Below are positions 1 through 9,272 of a DNA stretch of 39,436 nucleotides, in pieces. Below the pieces are notes generated by a model that saw nothing but the letters and a program-made list of their open reading frames with translations, was not told the DNA's origin and searched no databases. The position numbers were made by a program, and so were the translations under genes. Position 1 is the stretch's first letter. Each line of letters opens with the position of its first letter. Origin of the DNA: Nitratifractor sp. (GTDB lineage Bacteria > Campylobacterota > Campylobacteria > Campylobacterales > Sulfurovaceae); NCBI RefSeq assembly GCF_015487065.1, contig NZ_WFQN01000030.1, forward strand, positions 1-39,436. The letters run 5' to 3'.

Positions 1-948
1 CGCCGCCACCTCCGGCGCGCGTCCCAGGTAGGTGATCCAGGTAAAGAGGCGGATCAACTCCGGCGTGCGCCACTGGGCCATGAGATTGGCCACAATTTGG
101 TCGAGATAGACGATGGGATCCCGGGTGAGAAAATCTTCGACGATTCCGCCGAACAGGATCAGAATATAGCCCGAAAGGAGCGTCAGGATCGTCAGCGGAA
201 GTCCGGTGAAACGGTCGTTGCGGAAACGGTCCGCCAGGAAAGCGACAAAGCGGGGATGCCGTCGACAGAAACGCTCCACCGGCGCACTGCGGCGAAATCC
301 TGCGGCCATCCCCTGGAGAATCTCCCAAAGGATCGGGAGACTGCGCTGCAGAAAGCGCATCAGCATCCACAGGACGATCAGGGCGATCGCCAAAGAGCCG
401 ATTACCGCCGCTGTGCGCCCCAGCATGCTCTGGGCGAGGGTCAGCGAGGAGGAGAAGAGATAACCGATGCCGACAAATTCGAAGCCCCAGCCGACGGCCC
501 CGAGGAGGTTCCAAAAGATGAACTTCCCCCGATCCATCCGTGCCGAGCCCGCCAGGAAGGGGACGGTCTCCTTGAGTCCCGGGATGAAGCGTGCCAGGAA
601 GATCGAGACCGAACCGTGGCTATCGAGAAAGTCGTGGGCTTTTTGAATCGCCGATTCGGGAAGATGGAGCCAGGGTCTGCCCAGCAGGGCACTGCCGTAT
701 CGTTTGCCCAGCGTATAGTTGAGCAGATCCCCCAGGAAGGCCCCGACAATCCCGGCAATCAGGACGATGCCAAAATCCAAAACCCCCTGACCGGCCAGAA
801 TCCCCAGAATCAGAAGAATCGTCGAGCCCGGCAGCAGCCAGCCCAGACCGATGAGTGTCTCTCCAAAGGCGGCGAAAAAGGCCAGGAAGGGCACGAAGAT
901 GCCGAAGTGATCGGCCCAGGCCGACAGGGTGATTTGAATCTCGTTCAT
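1..948 (-). CDS. DedA-family membrane protein fused to a C-terminal PAP2-like membrane region (3' end runs off the left edge)
   Basis: My translation of the minus strand from ATG at 948 is open to base 1: MNEIQITLSAWADHFGIFVPFLAFFAAFGETLIGLGWLLPGST...GAFLGDLLNYTLGKRYG...FLARFIPGLKETVPFLAGSARM, typical DedA/SNARE-associated. It is followed by more TM segments and ...RFRNDRFTGLPLTILTLLSGYILILFGGIVEDFLTRDPIVYLDQIVANLMAQWRTPELIRLFTWITYLG, typical of a PAP2 N-terminal region. Confidence 0.8.
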   Translation of the reverse strand, partial: MNEIQITLSAWADHFGIFVPFLAFFAAFGETLIGLGWLLPGSTILLILGILAGQGVLDFGIVLIAGIVGAFLGDLLNYTLGKRYGSALLGRPWLHLPESAIQKAHDFLDSHGSVSIFLARFIPGLKETVPFLAGSARMDRGKFIFWNLLGAVGWGFEFVGIGYLFSSSLTLAQSMLGRTAAVIGSLAIALIVLWMLMRFLQRSLPILWEILQGMAAGFRRSAPVERFCRRHPRFVAFLADRFRNDRFTGLPLTILTLLSGYILILFGGIVEDFLTRDPIVYLDQIVANLMAQWRTPELIRLFTWITYLGRAPEVAA

Positions 949-1011
949 ACCGCTCCTCATCCTCCATTATTGACTATTGAGTACACCGAAAAACCGAAAC
1001 AATCGCGCTCT

Positions 1012-1093
1012 CCGTCATCCTGAACTCGATTCAGGACCCACGGCACAATGGATACTTCAAGCCCTGCATTCGGGTCAAGCCCGGAACGACGGA
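1012..1093. repeat. Dispersed palindromic repeat, copy A
   Basis: CCGTCATCCTGAACTCGATTCAGGACCC...ATTCGGGTCAAGCCCGGAACGACGG; outer inverted ends plus internal hairpins. Same family as 10717, 14913 and 29308. Confidence 0.75.
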
Positions 1094-1240
1094 GGTTTTT
1101 CACATCGCTTGATTCTTCATCAGGATACTATAGCGTGAAAATGAAAAAGAGATGAAAAAAAGAAAGAGAAGCGTTTTAGGGCAGAGCCGTAGGTGAAGCA
1201 ACGGCGGCCCCTTTTGTGATCATATCAATAAATATCAGTT

Positions 1241-1903
1241 CTAGGGGGTGTCGATCAAACGGTATCCCATACCGTATTCGGTCTTGAGGAAGTTCTTGCC
1301 TCCCTGGGCAGCGATCTTTTTACGGATGTTTTTGATATGATTGTCCAACGAACGGTTGGAACTGACCGCCGAAAGGGAAGAGAGGAGGCGGTCCCGTGTA
1401 ACAGTGCGGTTTTTGTTTTGCAGCAGCAGTTGCAGAATCTTGAACTCGGTCCAGGTAAGGTTGAGCGGTTTGCCGTAGAGCAGAATGTCGCTGGTTTCGA
1501 TCCGGAAAGCCTCTTCCTCGAAATCAGCGGGAATCTGGGAATTTTTGCCGAGTTGGACCCAGATCCGAGCTTCGAGCTCCTCCAGGTCGATGGGTTTGAC
1601 CATGTAGTCGGTGGCACCGTAGCGGAAAGCCATGATCTTGGACTTGGTATCGCCGTAGGCACTCAGGACGATCACCGGCAGGGAGAGGGAGCCTTTGATG
1701 CTCTTGAGCAGCTCCATCCCGCTGAAATCGGGGAGGTTGATATCGAGCAGCAGGATGTCGTAATGGTTCTGTTTGAGATAGGAGAGCCCGTCCGTTACCG
1801 AAAAAACCGTATCGACATCGAAACCGCTATCCCGGAGAAAGGTCGCCAGATACTCCGAGGTCATCTCATCGTCTTCAACCAGCAATACTTTCACTTCTTG
1901 CAT
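1241..1903 (-). CDS. OmpR/PhoB-family response regulator
   Basis: REC domain (VLLVEDDEMTSEYLATFL...LLLDINLPDFSGMELL...KPIDLEELEAR) plus winged-helix DNA-binding domain (LTWTEFKILQLLLQNKNRTVTRDRLL...RSLDNHIKNIRKKI). Confidence 0.93.
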   Translation of the reverse strand: MQEVKVLLVEDDEMTSEYLATFLRDSGFDVDTVFSVTDGLSYLKQNHYDILLLDINLPDFSGMELLKSIKGSLSLPVIVLSAYGDTKSKIMAFRYGATDYMVKPIDLEELEARIWVQLGKNSQIPADFEEEAFRIETSDILLYGKPLNLTWTEFKILQLLLQNKNRTVTRDRLLSSLSAVSSNRSLDNHIKNIRKKIAAQGGKNFLKTEYGMGYRLIDTP

Positions 1904-2029
1904 TGAATAATTCCTTCTTGTTAATTTTTTTCTGTTACAGGTTCTACAGATTTTATCGCAAATTACCTTAGAATTATATTGTAAGATATAATAAATTTTC
2001 TGAACTAATAAAGAGACGAGATAGCAAAA

Positions 2030-5000
2030 TTGATCAAAAGTACTAAAATCGTGTCGGCGTTGCTGCTGGGGATATCACTGCTGTGGGGGGCGATGAAGGC
2101 CCCCTCTGAGAGTGAGGGAAAAGAGAGTTCGCTCGAACATGTCGTCTTGCAACTCAACTGGGATTATCGTTTCGAATTTGCCGGCTTTATCGCCGCCAAA
2201 GAGAAGGGCTTTTACCGGGATGCGGGCCTGGATGTGGAACTGAGAACCTTTCGCCCCGGAATGGATGTGGTGCGGGAAGTGACACAGGGAAGGGCCGACT
2301 ACGGTCTCTACAGCTCCAAACTGCTCAAACGTTTTCTCGCCGGAGAACCGGTCAAGCTCCTGGCCAGTTTCTTTAAAAAGCCCTCCATGGTGATCGTCGC
2401 CCGTAAGGGGATCGATAAACCTGAAGATCTTGCCGGCCGTAAAATCCTCTCCGCCTTTTCCCGAAATGACTTCATCCTCAATTTCAAAGAGATGTTTCGG
2501 CAGCATGATGTCAATCTCTCCAAAATAGAGCTCTCAAAAGAGCCTTATTCGATGAAGCCCTTTATCGAAGGGAAGGTTGATGCGATGATCGTCTATCTCC
2601 CCAGCCAGCTCTACCGCCTCAGCAGTCTGGGGATCTCCTACAACATCATCGATCCGGGGAAATACAGTGATCTTTCGCTCCAGCAGGAGCTTTTTACTTC
2701 GCAAACCGTCGCCGAAAAATATCCCGATCGGACGCTGGCTTTTCGTAATGCCAGCATCAAAGGTTGGGACTATGCCCTGCAACATCCCTATGAGATCATC
2801 GATATCATCCGGAAAAAGTATGCTCCGGACCTGACGCTGGAGGAGTTGAGCTACGAATACCGGATCGTCAAACGGCTGATTCAACCGGAACTCTATCCTA
2901 TCGGCTCTATCGATCAGAAACTTTTGCTTTTGCAGATCGAACATCTTCTCGGCAAGCAGAAGCGTGCACAGGCAAAAGAGCTGTTGAAAAAATATATCTT
3001 TGGGGGCGGGGTGGAGATGTCCCCGTTGATCCTGACCAAAGCGGAGCGGGATTTTCTCAAAAAGCATCCGGTGCTCAAAGCGCATAATGAGAGCAACTGG
3101 CCCCCTTTCAATTTCACGGAAAACGGGCAGGCAAAGGGATTTTCGATCGACTATATGAATCTGATCGCCGAGAAGATCGGCGTGAAAGTCCGGTATATCA
3201 GCGGGTATACCTGGTATGAATTTCTGCAAATGATCGATACTGATCGCCTAGATATCATCGACAACATCGCTATCACGCCGGAGCGAAAAAAAACCATCGC
3301 CTTTACCGACCCCTTCATCGATCTGCAGCACGCGATCTACACCAATGTCAACAATCAATCCTACTTCTCTCTTGCCGAACTCAACGGTAAAAGAGTGGCC
3401 CTGGTCAAAGGATTTTTCATCCAGCAATATCTGGCCGAACACTATCCCGGTATCCACCAGGTCCTCGTCCCGGATCAGCTCCAGGCCCTGAAGCTCCTCT
3501 CCTTCGGCAAAGTAGATGCCGTGGTCGGCAAACAGGTGGTAGTGGACTATCTGATGCGTAAATATCTGCTCTCCAACATCATCGCCACCAGTTATGTCAA
3601 AGATCCCGGTGCCGTCAGCCATGTCGCCCTAGGGGTCTCCAAAAAAGACAAAATCCTCGCTCGAATCCTGAAAAAGGCTCAGAAGACCGTTACAGAAGAG
3701 GAGCTACAAAAACTCAAGCACAAATGGTTCGGTATCAACCCGCTACTCAACAGCAAAGAGCTGCTGACCCCGGCAGAGCAGAACTATCTCACCACCCATC
3801 GACTCGCCAAAGTCTGTATCGAAAAAGATCGGGCCCCGATAGAGTTTGTCGAACAGGGCAAAGCGCAGGGTATCGCGGTAGAGATTCTCAGCTCTCTGAC
3901 CCGCAGACTTCATCTCAATCTCAATTTCCGGCCGGTTGCCGACCGAAACGAGGCACTCCATAAGATTCAAACGCGAGAGTGTGATCTCCTTGCCGCCGCA
4001 TCCCGGGACCAACGGAGTGCCAAGCTGCTTGACTTCACCTCTCCTTATCTCGAATATGAAGAGGTATTTATTCGGCATCGCCCGCAGACCGCCTCTGATG
4101 GCGGCAAGCCGTTGATCCTCACCGGAAAACGCCTGGTCGGGAAATGGGGGGATCCGGTCCTTGCCAAGCTGAAGAAGGCACATCCGAGTCTGAAAATCCT
4201 GGAGACCGACAGTTATCTCGATGCCTTGAAAATCCTTCAGCGCGATGCGGCGGATTATGCGGTGATGTCCGAGCCGGTCTACAATTATCTGAGTCAGATT
4301 CATCGGATGAAAGATCTGGAGATGGCCGGCGTCGCTCCCGTCAAAAGCTCTCTGAGTATCGGGGTCAGGAAAGATCAAGTAACGCTCTACCATATCATCA
4401 ACAAAATCCTTCATGCGATGCCGCGGGAGACCTTTTATGCGATCAGTGACAAATGGACCTCGGAGCGAATCCTCAAAGAGATAGACTACAAAAGTATTTT
4501 GGGGATACTTGCCGTAGCACTCCTGGTCATCTCACTGATCACTCTGGCCTACTGGAGACAACGGAAACTCGTCCGCAGGATCAACGAGCTCAACGAAACC
4601 CTGGAAGAACGCATCGAAGAGGCTCTTGAAAAGAACCGTGAGCAGGAGCTCTACATCCTCCAGCAGGATCGCCTGGCCAAAATGGGGGAGATGATCGCCA
4701 TGATCGCCCATCAGTGGCGCCAACCCCTCAACAACCTTTCGATTCTGATCCAACTCCTGGTCTCCCGTTACAAAAAAGGGATCCTCAACGACGATGCTAT
4801 GGCCTATTTCCAGAATCATGCCCAGAAGCAGGTCGAACAGATGTCCACGACCATCGATGATTTCCGCAATTTCTACCGCCCGGAGAAAGAGGCCACTGAG
4901 TTTTGTATCAATGAGAGTATCGACAATGCGATTCAGATGAGCAAAATGGCATTTACAGCTCAGGGAATCAAGATCATTTTCCACTCCGACGGACGCTACG

Positions 5001-5383
5001 TCTACACCGGATACCCCAACGAATTGGCCCACGCCATCCTCAATATCCTCAACAATGCAAGAGATGTATTGGTTGAAAAGGGCGAAAGCCTCCTCGAAAA
5101 GCATATCGTCATCACGCTCGAAGAGCGCGAAGAGGGATTGACGCTGGAGATCTGCGACAATGCGGGAGGAATTCCCGAAGCGATCATCGACAAGATCTTC
5201 GACCCCTACTTCTCGACCAAACAGGACAAAAACGGTACCGGATTGGGACTCTATATGACCAAGGTAATGATTGCGGATCATATGCATTCCCAAATCACCG
5301 TCTCCAATCGCGAAGAGGGCGCCTGTTTTACCATTACATTTTTGGGAGAATATCACCGGGAGAGCGAGTCCGAGGCAGAGTGA
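2030..5383 (+). CDS. Sensor histidine kinase with one NMT1/THI5-like and two SBP_bac_3-like periplasmic domains
   Basis: N-terminal signal, NMT1-like region (LQLNWDYRFEFAGFIAAKEKGFYRDAGLDVEL), two SBP_bac_3-like regions (NWPPFNFTENGQAKGFSIDYMNLIAEKIGV...; RAPIEFVEQGKAQGIAVEILSSL...), TM helix (ILGILAVALLVISLITLAYW), HisKA (MIAHQWRQPLNNLSILIQLL), HATPase (IFDPYFSTKQDKNGTGLGLYMTK). Starts with TTG. Confidence 0.92.
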   Translation: MIKSTKIVSALLLGISLLWGAMKAPSESEGKESSLEHVVLQLNWDYRFEFAGFIAAKEKGFYRDAGLDVELRTFRPGMDVVREVTQGRADYGLYSSKLLKRFLAGEPVKLLASFFKKPSMVIVARKGIDKPEDLAGRKILSAFSRNDFILNFKEMFRQHDVNLSKIELSKEPYSMKPFIEGKVDAMIVYLPSQLYRLSSLGISYNIIDPGKYSDLSLQQELFTSQTVAEKYPDRTLAFRNASIKGWDYALQHPYEIIDIIRKKYAPDLTLEELSYEYRIVKRLIQPELYPIGSIDQKLLLLQIEHLLGKQKRAQAKELLKKYIFGGGVEMSPLILTKAERDFLKKHPVLKAHNESNWPPFNFTENGQAKGFSIDYMNLIAEKIGVKVRYISGYTWYEFLQMIDTDRLDIIDNIAITPERKKTIAFTDPFIDLQHAIYTNVNNQSYFSLAELNGKRVALVKGFFIQQYLAEHYPGIHQVLVPDQLQALKLLSFGKVDAVVGKQVVVDYLMRKYLLSNIIATSYVKDPGAVSHVALGVSKKDKILARILKKAQKTVTEEELQKLKHKWFGINPLLNSKELLTPAEQNYLTTHRLAKVCIEKDRAPIEFVEQGKAQGIAVEILSSLTRRLHLNLNFRPVADRNEALHKIQTRECDLLAAASRDQRSAKLLDFTSPYLEYEEVFIRHRPQTASDGGKPLILTGKRLVGKWGDPVLAKLKKAHPSLKILETDSYLDALKILQRDAADYAVMSEPVYNYLSQIHRMKDLEMAGVAPVKSSLSIGVRKDQVTLYHIINKILHAMPRETFYAISDKWTSERILKEIDYKSILGILAVALLVISLITLAYWRQRKLVRRINELNETLEERIEEALEKNREQELYILQQDRLAKMGEMIAMIAHQWRQPLNNLSILIQLLVSRYKKGILNDDAMAYFQNHAQKQVEQMSTTIDDFRNFYRPEKEATEFCINESIDNAIQMSKMAFTAQGIKIIFHSDGRYVYTGYPNELAHAILNILNNARDVLVEKGESLLEKHIVITLEEREEGLTLEICDNAGGIPEAIIDKIFDPYFSTKQDKNGTGLGLYMTKVMIADHMHSQITVSNREEGACFTITFLGEYHRESESEAE

Positions 5384-5388
5384 CCGGC

Positions 5389-5432
5389 TGTAGGGTGGTG
5401 CCCTGTGGGTCCACCGAAACAAAGGTGGGATT
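5389..5432. repeat. Hairpin / degenerate REP-like sequence between convergent genes
   Basis: TGTAGGGTGGTGCCCTGTGGGTCCACCGAAACAAAGGTGGGAT; imperfect inverted repeat GGTGG..CCC-TGT-GGG.CCACC just after the kinase stop. Confidence 0.35.
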
Positions 5433-5452
5433 TGAAGCTCCCCGCCGCCGGC

Positions 5453-6412
5453 TCAGGCCAGCTGAGTCGCCTTGGTAACGTTGTATTTGAGGCCGATCTC
5501 TTCGGGAGTACAGCCCAGGGCCAGGGCGACCATCTGGGGCATATGCAGAACGGGAATATCGATATCGCGTCCCAGTTGTTTGCCGGCACTCTCCTGCTTG
5601 AGATCCATATTGAGCTGGCAGAGAGGACAGGGGGTGACGACCACATCGGCACCGTGATCGATAGCGTCGCTGAGTGCGGTGCCCGTCAGGGCGTTGCTGG
5701 TCTCGGGCGCTTGCAGATCCACATGGAAACCGCAGCATTTGTTTTTGCTTTCATAGTCGACCGCCTTGCCCTCCAGCGCCTCGATGAGACGGTCCAGAGA
5801 GGTGGGAACATAGGGATTTTCATGGGTGTACTTATACATCAATCCCTCTTCCTCATACGCAACTTCACCGCCCCCCTCACTCACTTCATAGTCGGGCTGA
5901 GGCATGTTGTGCTTGTAGTGGATATGGCTGGGGCGGATATTGTGGCAGCCGTAGAAGGGAGCGATGTTGAAGTGGCTCAGAGGTTTGACCACCTTTTCGC
6001 TGATATTCTCCAGGCCGTAGTCGTCGATGAGGGCGTAGAGGAAGTGACGGACGGAGCTGGTCCCTTTGTACTCCAGGCCCACTTCGGCCAGCTTCTCGTT
6101 GACTTTGGCCCGTAGTTCGGGGTCATGGTCCAGGCGCTCCTTGGTCATGACGGTGTTGAGCTGGCAGGTGTTGCAGATGGTCACCATGGGCAGCCCCAGC
6201 TTTTCGGCGTAGCAGATGTTGCGGGCGTTGAGGACCAGAGAGAGAAATTCGTCAAAGTCCTGCAGGTGGCTGGCACCGCAGCAGCTCGCTTCGTCCAACA
6301 GTACCAGCTCGATGCCGAGTTTCTCGGCGACGGCCAGGGTGGAGGAGAGGAGCTCGGGAGTCGATTCCCGGGCGGTACATCCGGTATAGAGGGCATATTT
6401 CAGTTTGCTCAT
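5453..6412 (-). CDS. sdhE: Succinate dehydrogenase/fumarate reductase SdhE-type subunit (CCG-domain, HdrB-like)
   Basis: Two Cys-rich CCG motifs: YTGCTARES..SCCGAS..CNTCQLN and YGCHNIRP..KCCGFHV..CPLCQLN. Located directly downstream of sdhB. Confidence 0.88.
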   Translation of the reverse strand: MSKLKYALYTGCTARESTPELLSSTLAVAEKLGIELVLLDEASCCGASHLQDFDEFLSLVLNARNICYAEKLGLPMVTICNTCQLNTVMTKERLDHDPELRAKVNEKLAEVGLEYKGTSSVRHFLYALIDDYGLENISEKVVKPLSHFNIAPFYGCHNIRPSHIHYKHNMPQPDYEVSEGGGEVAYEEEGLMYKYTHENPYVPTSLDRLIEALEGKAVDYESKNKCCGFHVDLQAPETSNALTGTALSDAIDHGADVVVTPCPLCQLNMDLKQESAGKQLGRDIDIPVLHMPQMVALALGCTPEEIGLKYNVTKATQLA

Positions 6413-6421
6413 GGCTCGTCC

Positions 6422-7429
6422 TTACAGTTCGTTGGTTTTGGAAATTTCGATCAGCTTCTGGATCTCGTCGAGATTCTTGCTGCGGGGCATCTTTTTCTTG
6501 GCGAAGTCAAAAGGATGCACCTTGCCGGCTTTGATCATCTTGAAGGCTTCGCTCAGGTGCTTGACCACGCCGAGACCTTCGGAGTAGAGGACGATATCCT
6601 GCTCGTCCAGATAGCCGAATTTTTTGATGGAGCGGACGAAGCCCTCGGCATGTTTGGTGGCCACGTTGCGCTCGGCCACATGGTGCTCGAACTGCATATT
6701 GTGGAGCTTGGTGATCTTCTCGATGGGGTTGACGTCTTTGGGGCAGGCCTCGGCACATTCGAAGCATTTGACACAGTCCCAAACTCCGCTGCCCAGCTCT
6801 GCCGTGGTCTCCAGGCGGTCGACGGTCGCTTCGTCTCGGGGATCGACACTGAAACGGTAGGCGGCGGCAAAGGCGGCAGGCCCGAGATAGTCTTCGTTGA
6901 CCTCCAGGACGGGACAGGCATAGTGACAGCTGCCGCACTGGATGCAGTAGTCGGCATCCAGGAAATTTTCCACCTGCTCGGGGCTCATGAGGGTCTCGCT
7001 CTCGGGATGGGGGTCCACCTGGGCCTCCACATAGGGTTTGACCGCGGCGTGCTTCTCCCAGAAGTCCCCTTTGTCGATCACCATATCCTTGACGGCACGC
7101 TTCTTGCTCTGAGGTTCGAAGACCAGCTCGTCACCGAAGAGATCCAACAGTTCCTGGGCGTTTTGCTTGCACGAAAGCACCGGTTTGCCGTTGACTTTGA
7201 TCCCACAGGCCCCGCAGATACCGTGGCGGCAGCTGCGCCGGTAGGAGAAGGAACCGTCGTGCTCCCACTTGATCCGGTTGAGCAGATCCAAAATCAGCTC
7301 GTCTTTACCCACCTCCATCTCGTAGGTCTTGTAGTAGGGCAGGTAGTCTGTCTCGGCATTGAAGCGGAAAGCCTTGATGGTCACTTTCCGGGTTTCGGAG
7401 GCCGTTTTTTTTGTCGTATCGCTCATCAC
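6422..7429 (-). CDS. sdhB: Succinate dehydrogenase/fumarate reductase iron-sulfur subunit
   Basis: SCRHGICGACGIKVNGKPVLSCKQ ([2Fe-2S]); CIQCGSCHYACP and CVKCFECAEACPKDVNP (cubane clusters). Confidence 0.93.
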   Translation of the reverse strand: MMSDTTKKTASETRKVTIKAFRFNAETDYLPYYKTYEMEVGKDELILDLLNRIKWEHDGSFSYRRSCRHGICGACGIKVNGKPVLSCKQNAQELLDLFGDELVFEPQSKKRAVKDMVIDKGDFWEKHAAVKPYVEAQVDPHPESETLMSPEQVENFLDADYCIQCGSCHYACPVLEVNEDYLGPAAFAAAYRFSVDPRDEATVDRLETTAELGSGVWDCVKCFECAEACPKDVNPIEKITKLHNMQFEHHVAERNVATKHAEGFVRSIKKFGYLDEQDIVLYSEGLGVVKHLSEAFKMIKAGKVHPFDFAKKKMPRSKNLDEIQKLIEISKTNEL

Positions 7430-7435
7430 CGCTCC

Positions 7436-9160
7436 TTAATATTTTCTCTCTTGGGGTTCGAACTTGCCCAGGACCACATCGCCGTAGCTGAGTTCCAGAT
7501 CGTAATCACCGCTGAACTTCGCATAGGTATGTTTGAGGAAGTTTTCGTCGTCACGTTTGGGATAATCTTCACGGAAGTGGGCTCCCCGGCTCTCTTTGCG
7601 CGCCAGGGCCCCTTCGACGATAAAGAGGCTGAAGTCGATCAGGTGCCCCAGTTCGATGGCCTCCTGCAGGTCGGTATTGAAGGTGTGGGATTTGTCGTCG
7701 ATCCGGATATTCTGATAACGCTCGTAGAGTTCCTTGAGCTTCTCTTTCTGCTTTTGCAGCGACGCTTCAGTACGGAAGACCCCTGCATCCATGGTCATAC
7801 TCTCCTGGAGTTCATTACGCAGGAGAGGAACCCGCTCGGAGCCGTTGTTGTGTTTGATGCGGTTAACCTTGTCGATCATCCCTTTGGCGTCTTCGGCCGT
7901 GGCGGGCTCCAGCTCGATCTGCTCCATATCCTCCAGCATCGCTTTGCCGGCCTCCCGGCCGAAGAAGAGGGCCTCTAGCAGACTGTTGGCTCCCAGGCGG
8001 TTAGCGCCATGGACGCTGACGCAGGAGCACTCACCGGCGGCATAGAACCCCTCGACAGTCTCGTCGGGGCTCTTTTTGACCTGGCAGCGCTTGGTGACGG
8101 GGATGCCGCCCATGGAGTAGTGGGCCGTGGCGGCGATCATGATGGGCTCTTTGAGCATATCCTGGCCCAGGAAAGTGATGGCCAGCTCCCGGAGTTCGGG
8201 AAGCTTGGTGAGGATCGTCTCTTTGGGCAGGTGGGTCAGGTCGATGTAGACGGCGTCTTTCTTGGGACCGACGCCGCGGCCTTCGCGGATCTCCTGCATA
8301 ATGGCCCGGCTGACGACGTCCCGGCTGGCCAGCTCCATGGCGTTGGGGGCATATTTGGACATGAAACGCTCACCCTCGCTGTTGAAGAGGCGTCCCCCTT
8401 CACCCCGGGCCGCTTCGGAGATCAGGATTCCTGATCCTCCCAGACCCGTGGGGTGGAACTGGACAAACTCCATATCTTCCAGAGGCAGACCGCGGCGGGC
8501 GACGATGGAGAGGGCGTCGCCGGTGTTGGCGTGGGCGTTGGAGTTGATCTTGAAGGCCCGGCCGTAACCGCCGGTGGCGAACATGGTCACTTTGGCATTG
8601 AAGATCGCCGGCTCGGAGGTACGGATATTGTAGGCGGCGACCCCTTTGACCTTGCCCTTGCCGTCATAGAGGAGATCGGCGCAGTACCACTCGTCGAAGA
8701 CTTCGATGCCGGCGCGGAAGGCCTGCTCGTAGATCGTCTGCAGCAGGGTGAGTCCGGTCCGGTCTGCCGCGTAGCAGGCGCGGGGCTTGGACTGGCCGCC
8801 GAAGGGGCGCTGGGCGATACGGCCATTCTCTTGACGGGAAAAGATCGCTCCCATCCGCTCGGCCCATCGGATCGTCTCGGGGGCTTTGGAACACATCAGC
8901 TCGATGGCATCCTGATCTCCCAGATAATCGCTCCCCTTGACGGTATCGAACTCATGAAGCTCGGTGGAGTCCTCCTCACTCAATGCGGCATTGATCCCGC
9001 CCTGGGCGGCACCGGAGTGGCTGCGCAGAGGATGAAGCTTGGTGATTACCGCGACTCGTTTGCCTGCCTCTTTGAGCTCTTTGGCTGCCGCGAGGCCCGC
9101 CAGCCCGGCGCCAACGATGACGGCGTCGTACTGATGGATTTTTACGTCATTCACTTCCAT
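7436..9160 (-). CDS. sdhA: Succinate dehydrogenase/fumarate reductase flavoprotein subunit
   Basis: [80 protein letters not shown]; no twin-arginine signal. Confidence 0.95.
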   Translation of the reverse strand: MEVNDVKIHQYDAVIVGAGLAGLAAAKELKEAGKRVAVITKLHPLRSHSGAAQGGINAALSEEDSTELHEFDTVKGSDYLGDQDAIELMCSKAPETIRWAERMGAIFSRQENGRIAQRPFGGQSKPRACYAADRTGLTLLQTIYEQAFRAGIEVFDEWYCADLLYDGKGKVKGVAAYNIRTSEPAIFNAKVTMFATGGYGRAFKINSNAHANTGDALSIVARRGLPLEDMEFVQFHPTGLGGSGILISEAARGEGGRLFNSEGERFMSKYAPNAMELASRDVVSRAIMQEIREGRGVGPKKDAVYIDLTHLPKETILTKLPELRELAITFLGQDMLKEPIMIAATAHYSMGGIPVTKRCQVKKSPDETVEGFYAAGECSCVSVHGANRLGANSLLEALFFGREAGKAMLEDMEQIELEPATAEDAKGMIDKVNRIKHNNGSERVPLLRNELQESMTMDAGVFRTEASLQKQKEKLKELYERYQNIRIDDKSHTFNTDLQEAIELGHLIDFSLFIVEGALARKESRGAHFREDYPKRDDENFLKHTYAKFSGDYDLELSYGDVVLGKFEPQERKY

Positions 9161-9272
9161 AGACCTGGTCCTTGTGCTGAATTTCGCTTCATTATAACAC
9201 CGACGAAGTATAAGAAAGATGAATACAGGGTGATTATCTCCCGCTAGAGTCGGAGAGTGTTACTTTTTGACA

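Noticed and set aside
97-1023. 308-aa plus-strand ORF and short minus ORFs 441-758 and 620-967
   Set aside because: The true gene is the minus-strand DedA-like frame (1-948); these are antisense or off-frame, and the last codons of the 308-aa ORF run into repeat copy A.
6125-7978. 617-aa plus-strand ORF
   Set aside because: Antisense shadow of sdhB/sdhA/sdhE; composition reflects reverse-complemented codons and no domain is recognisable.
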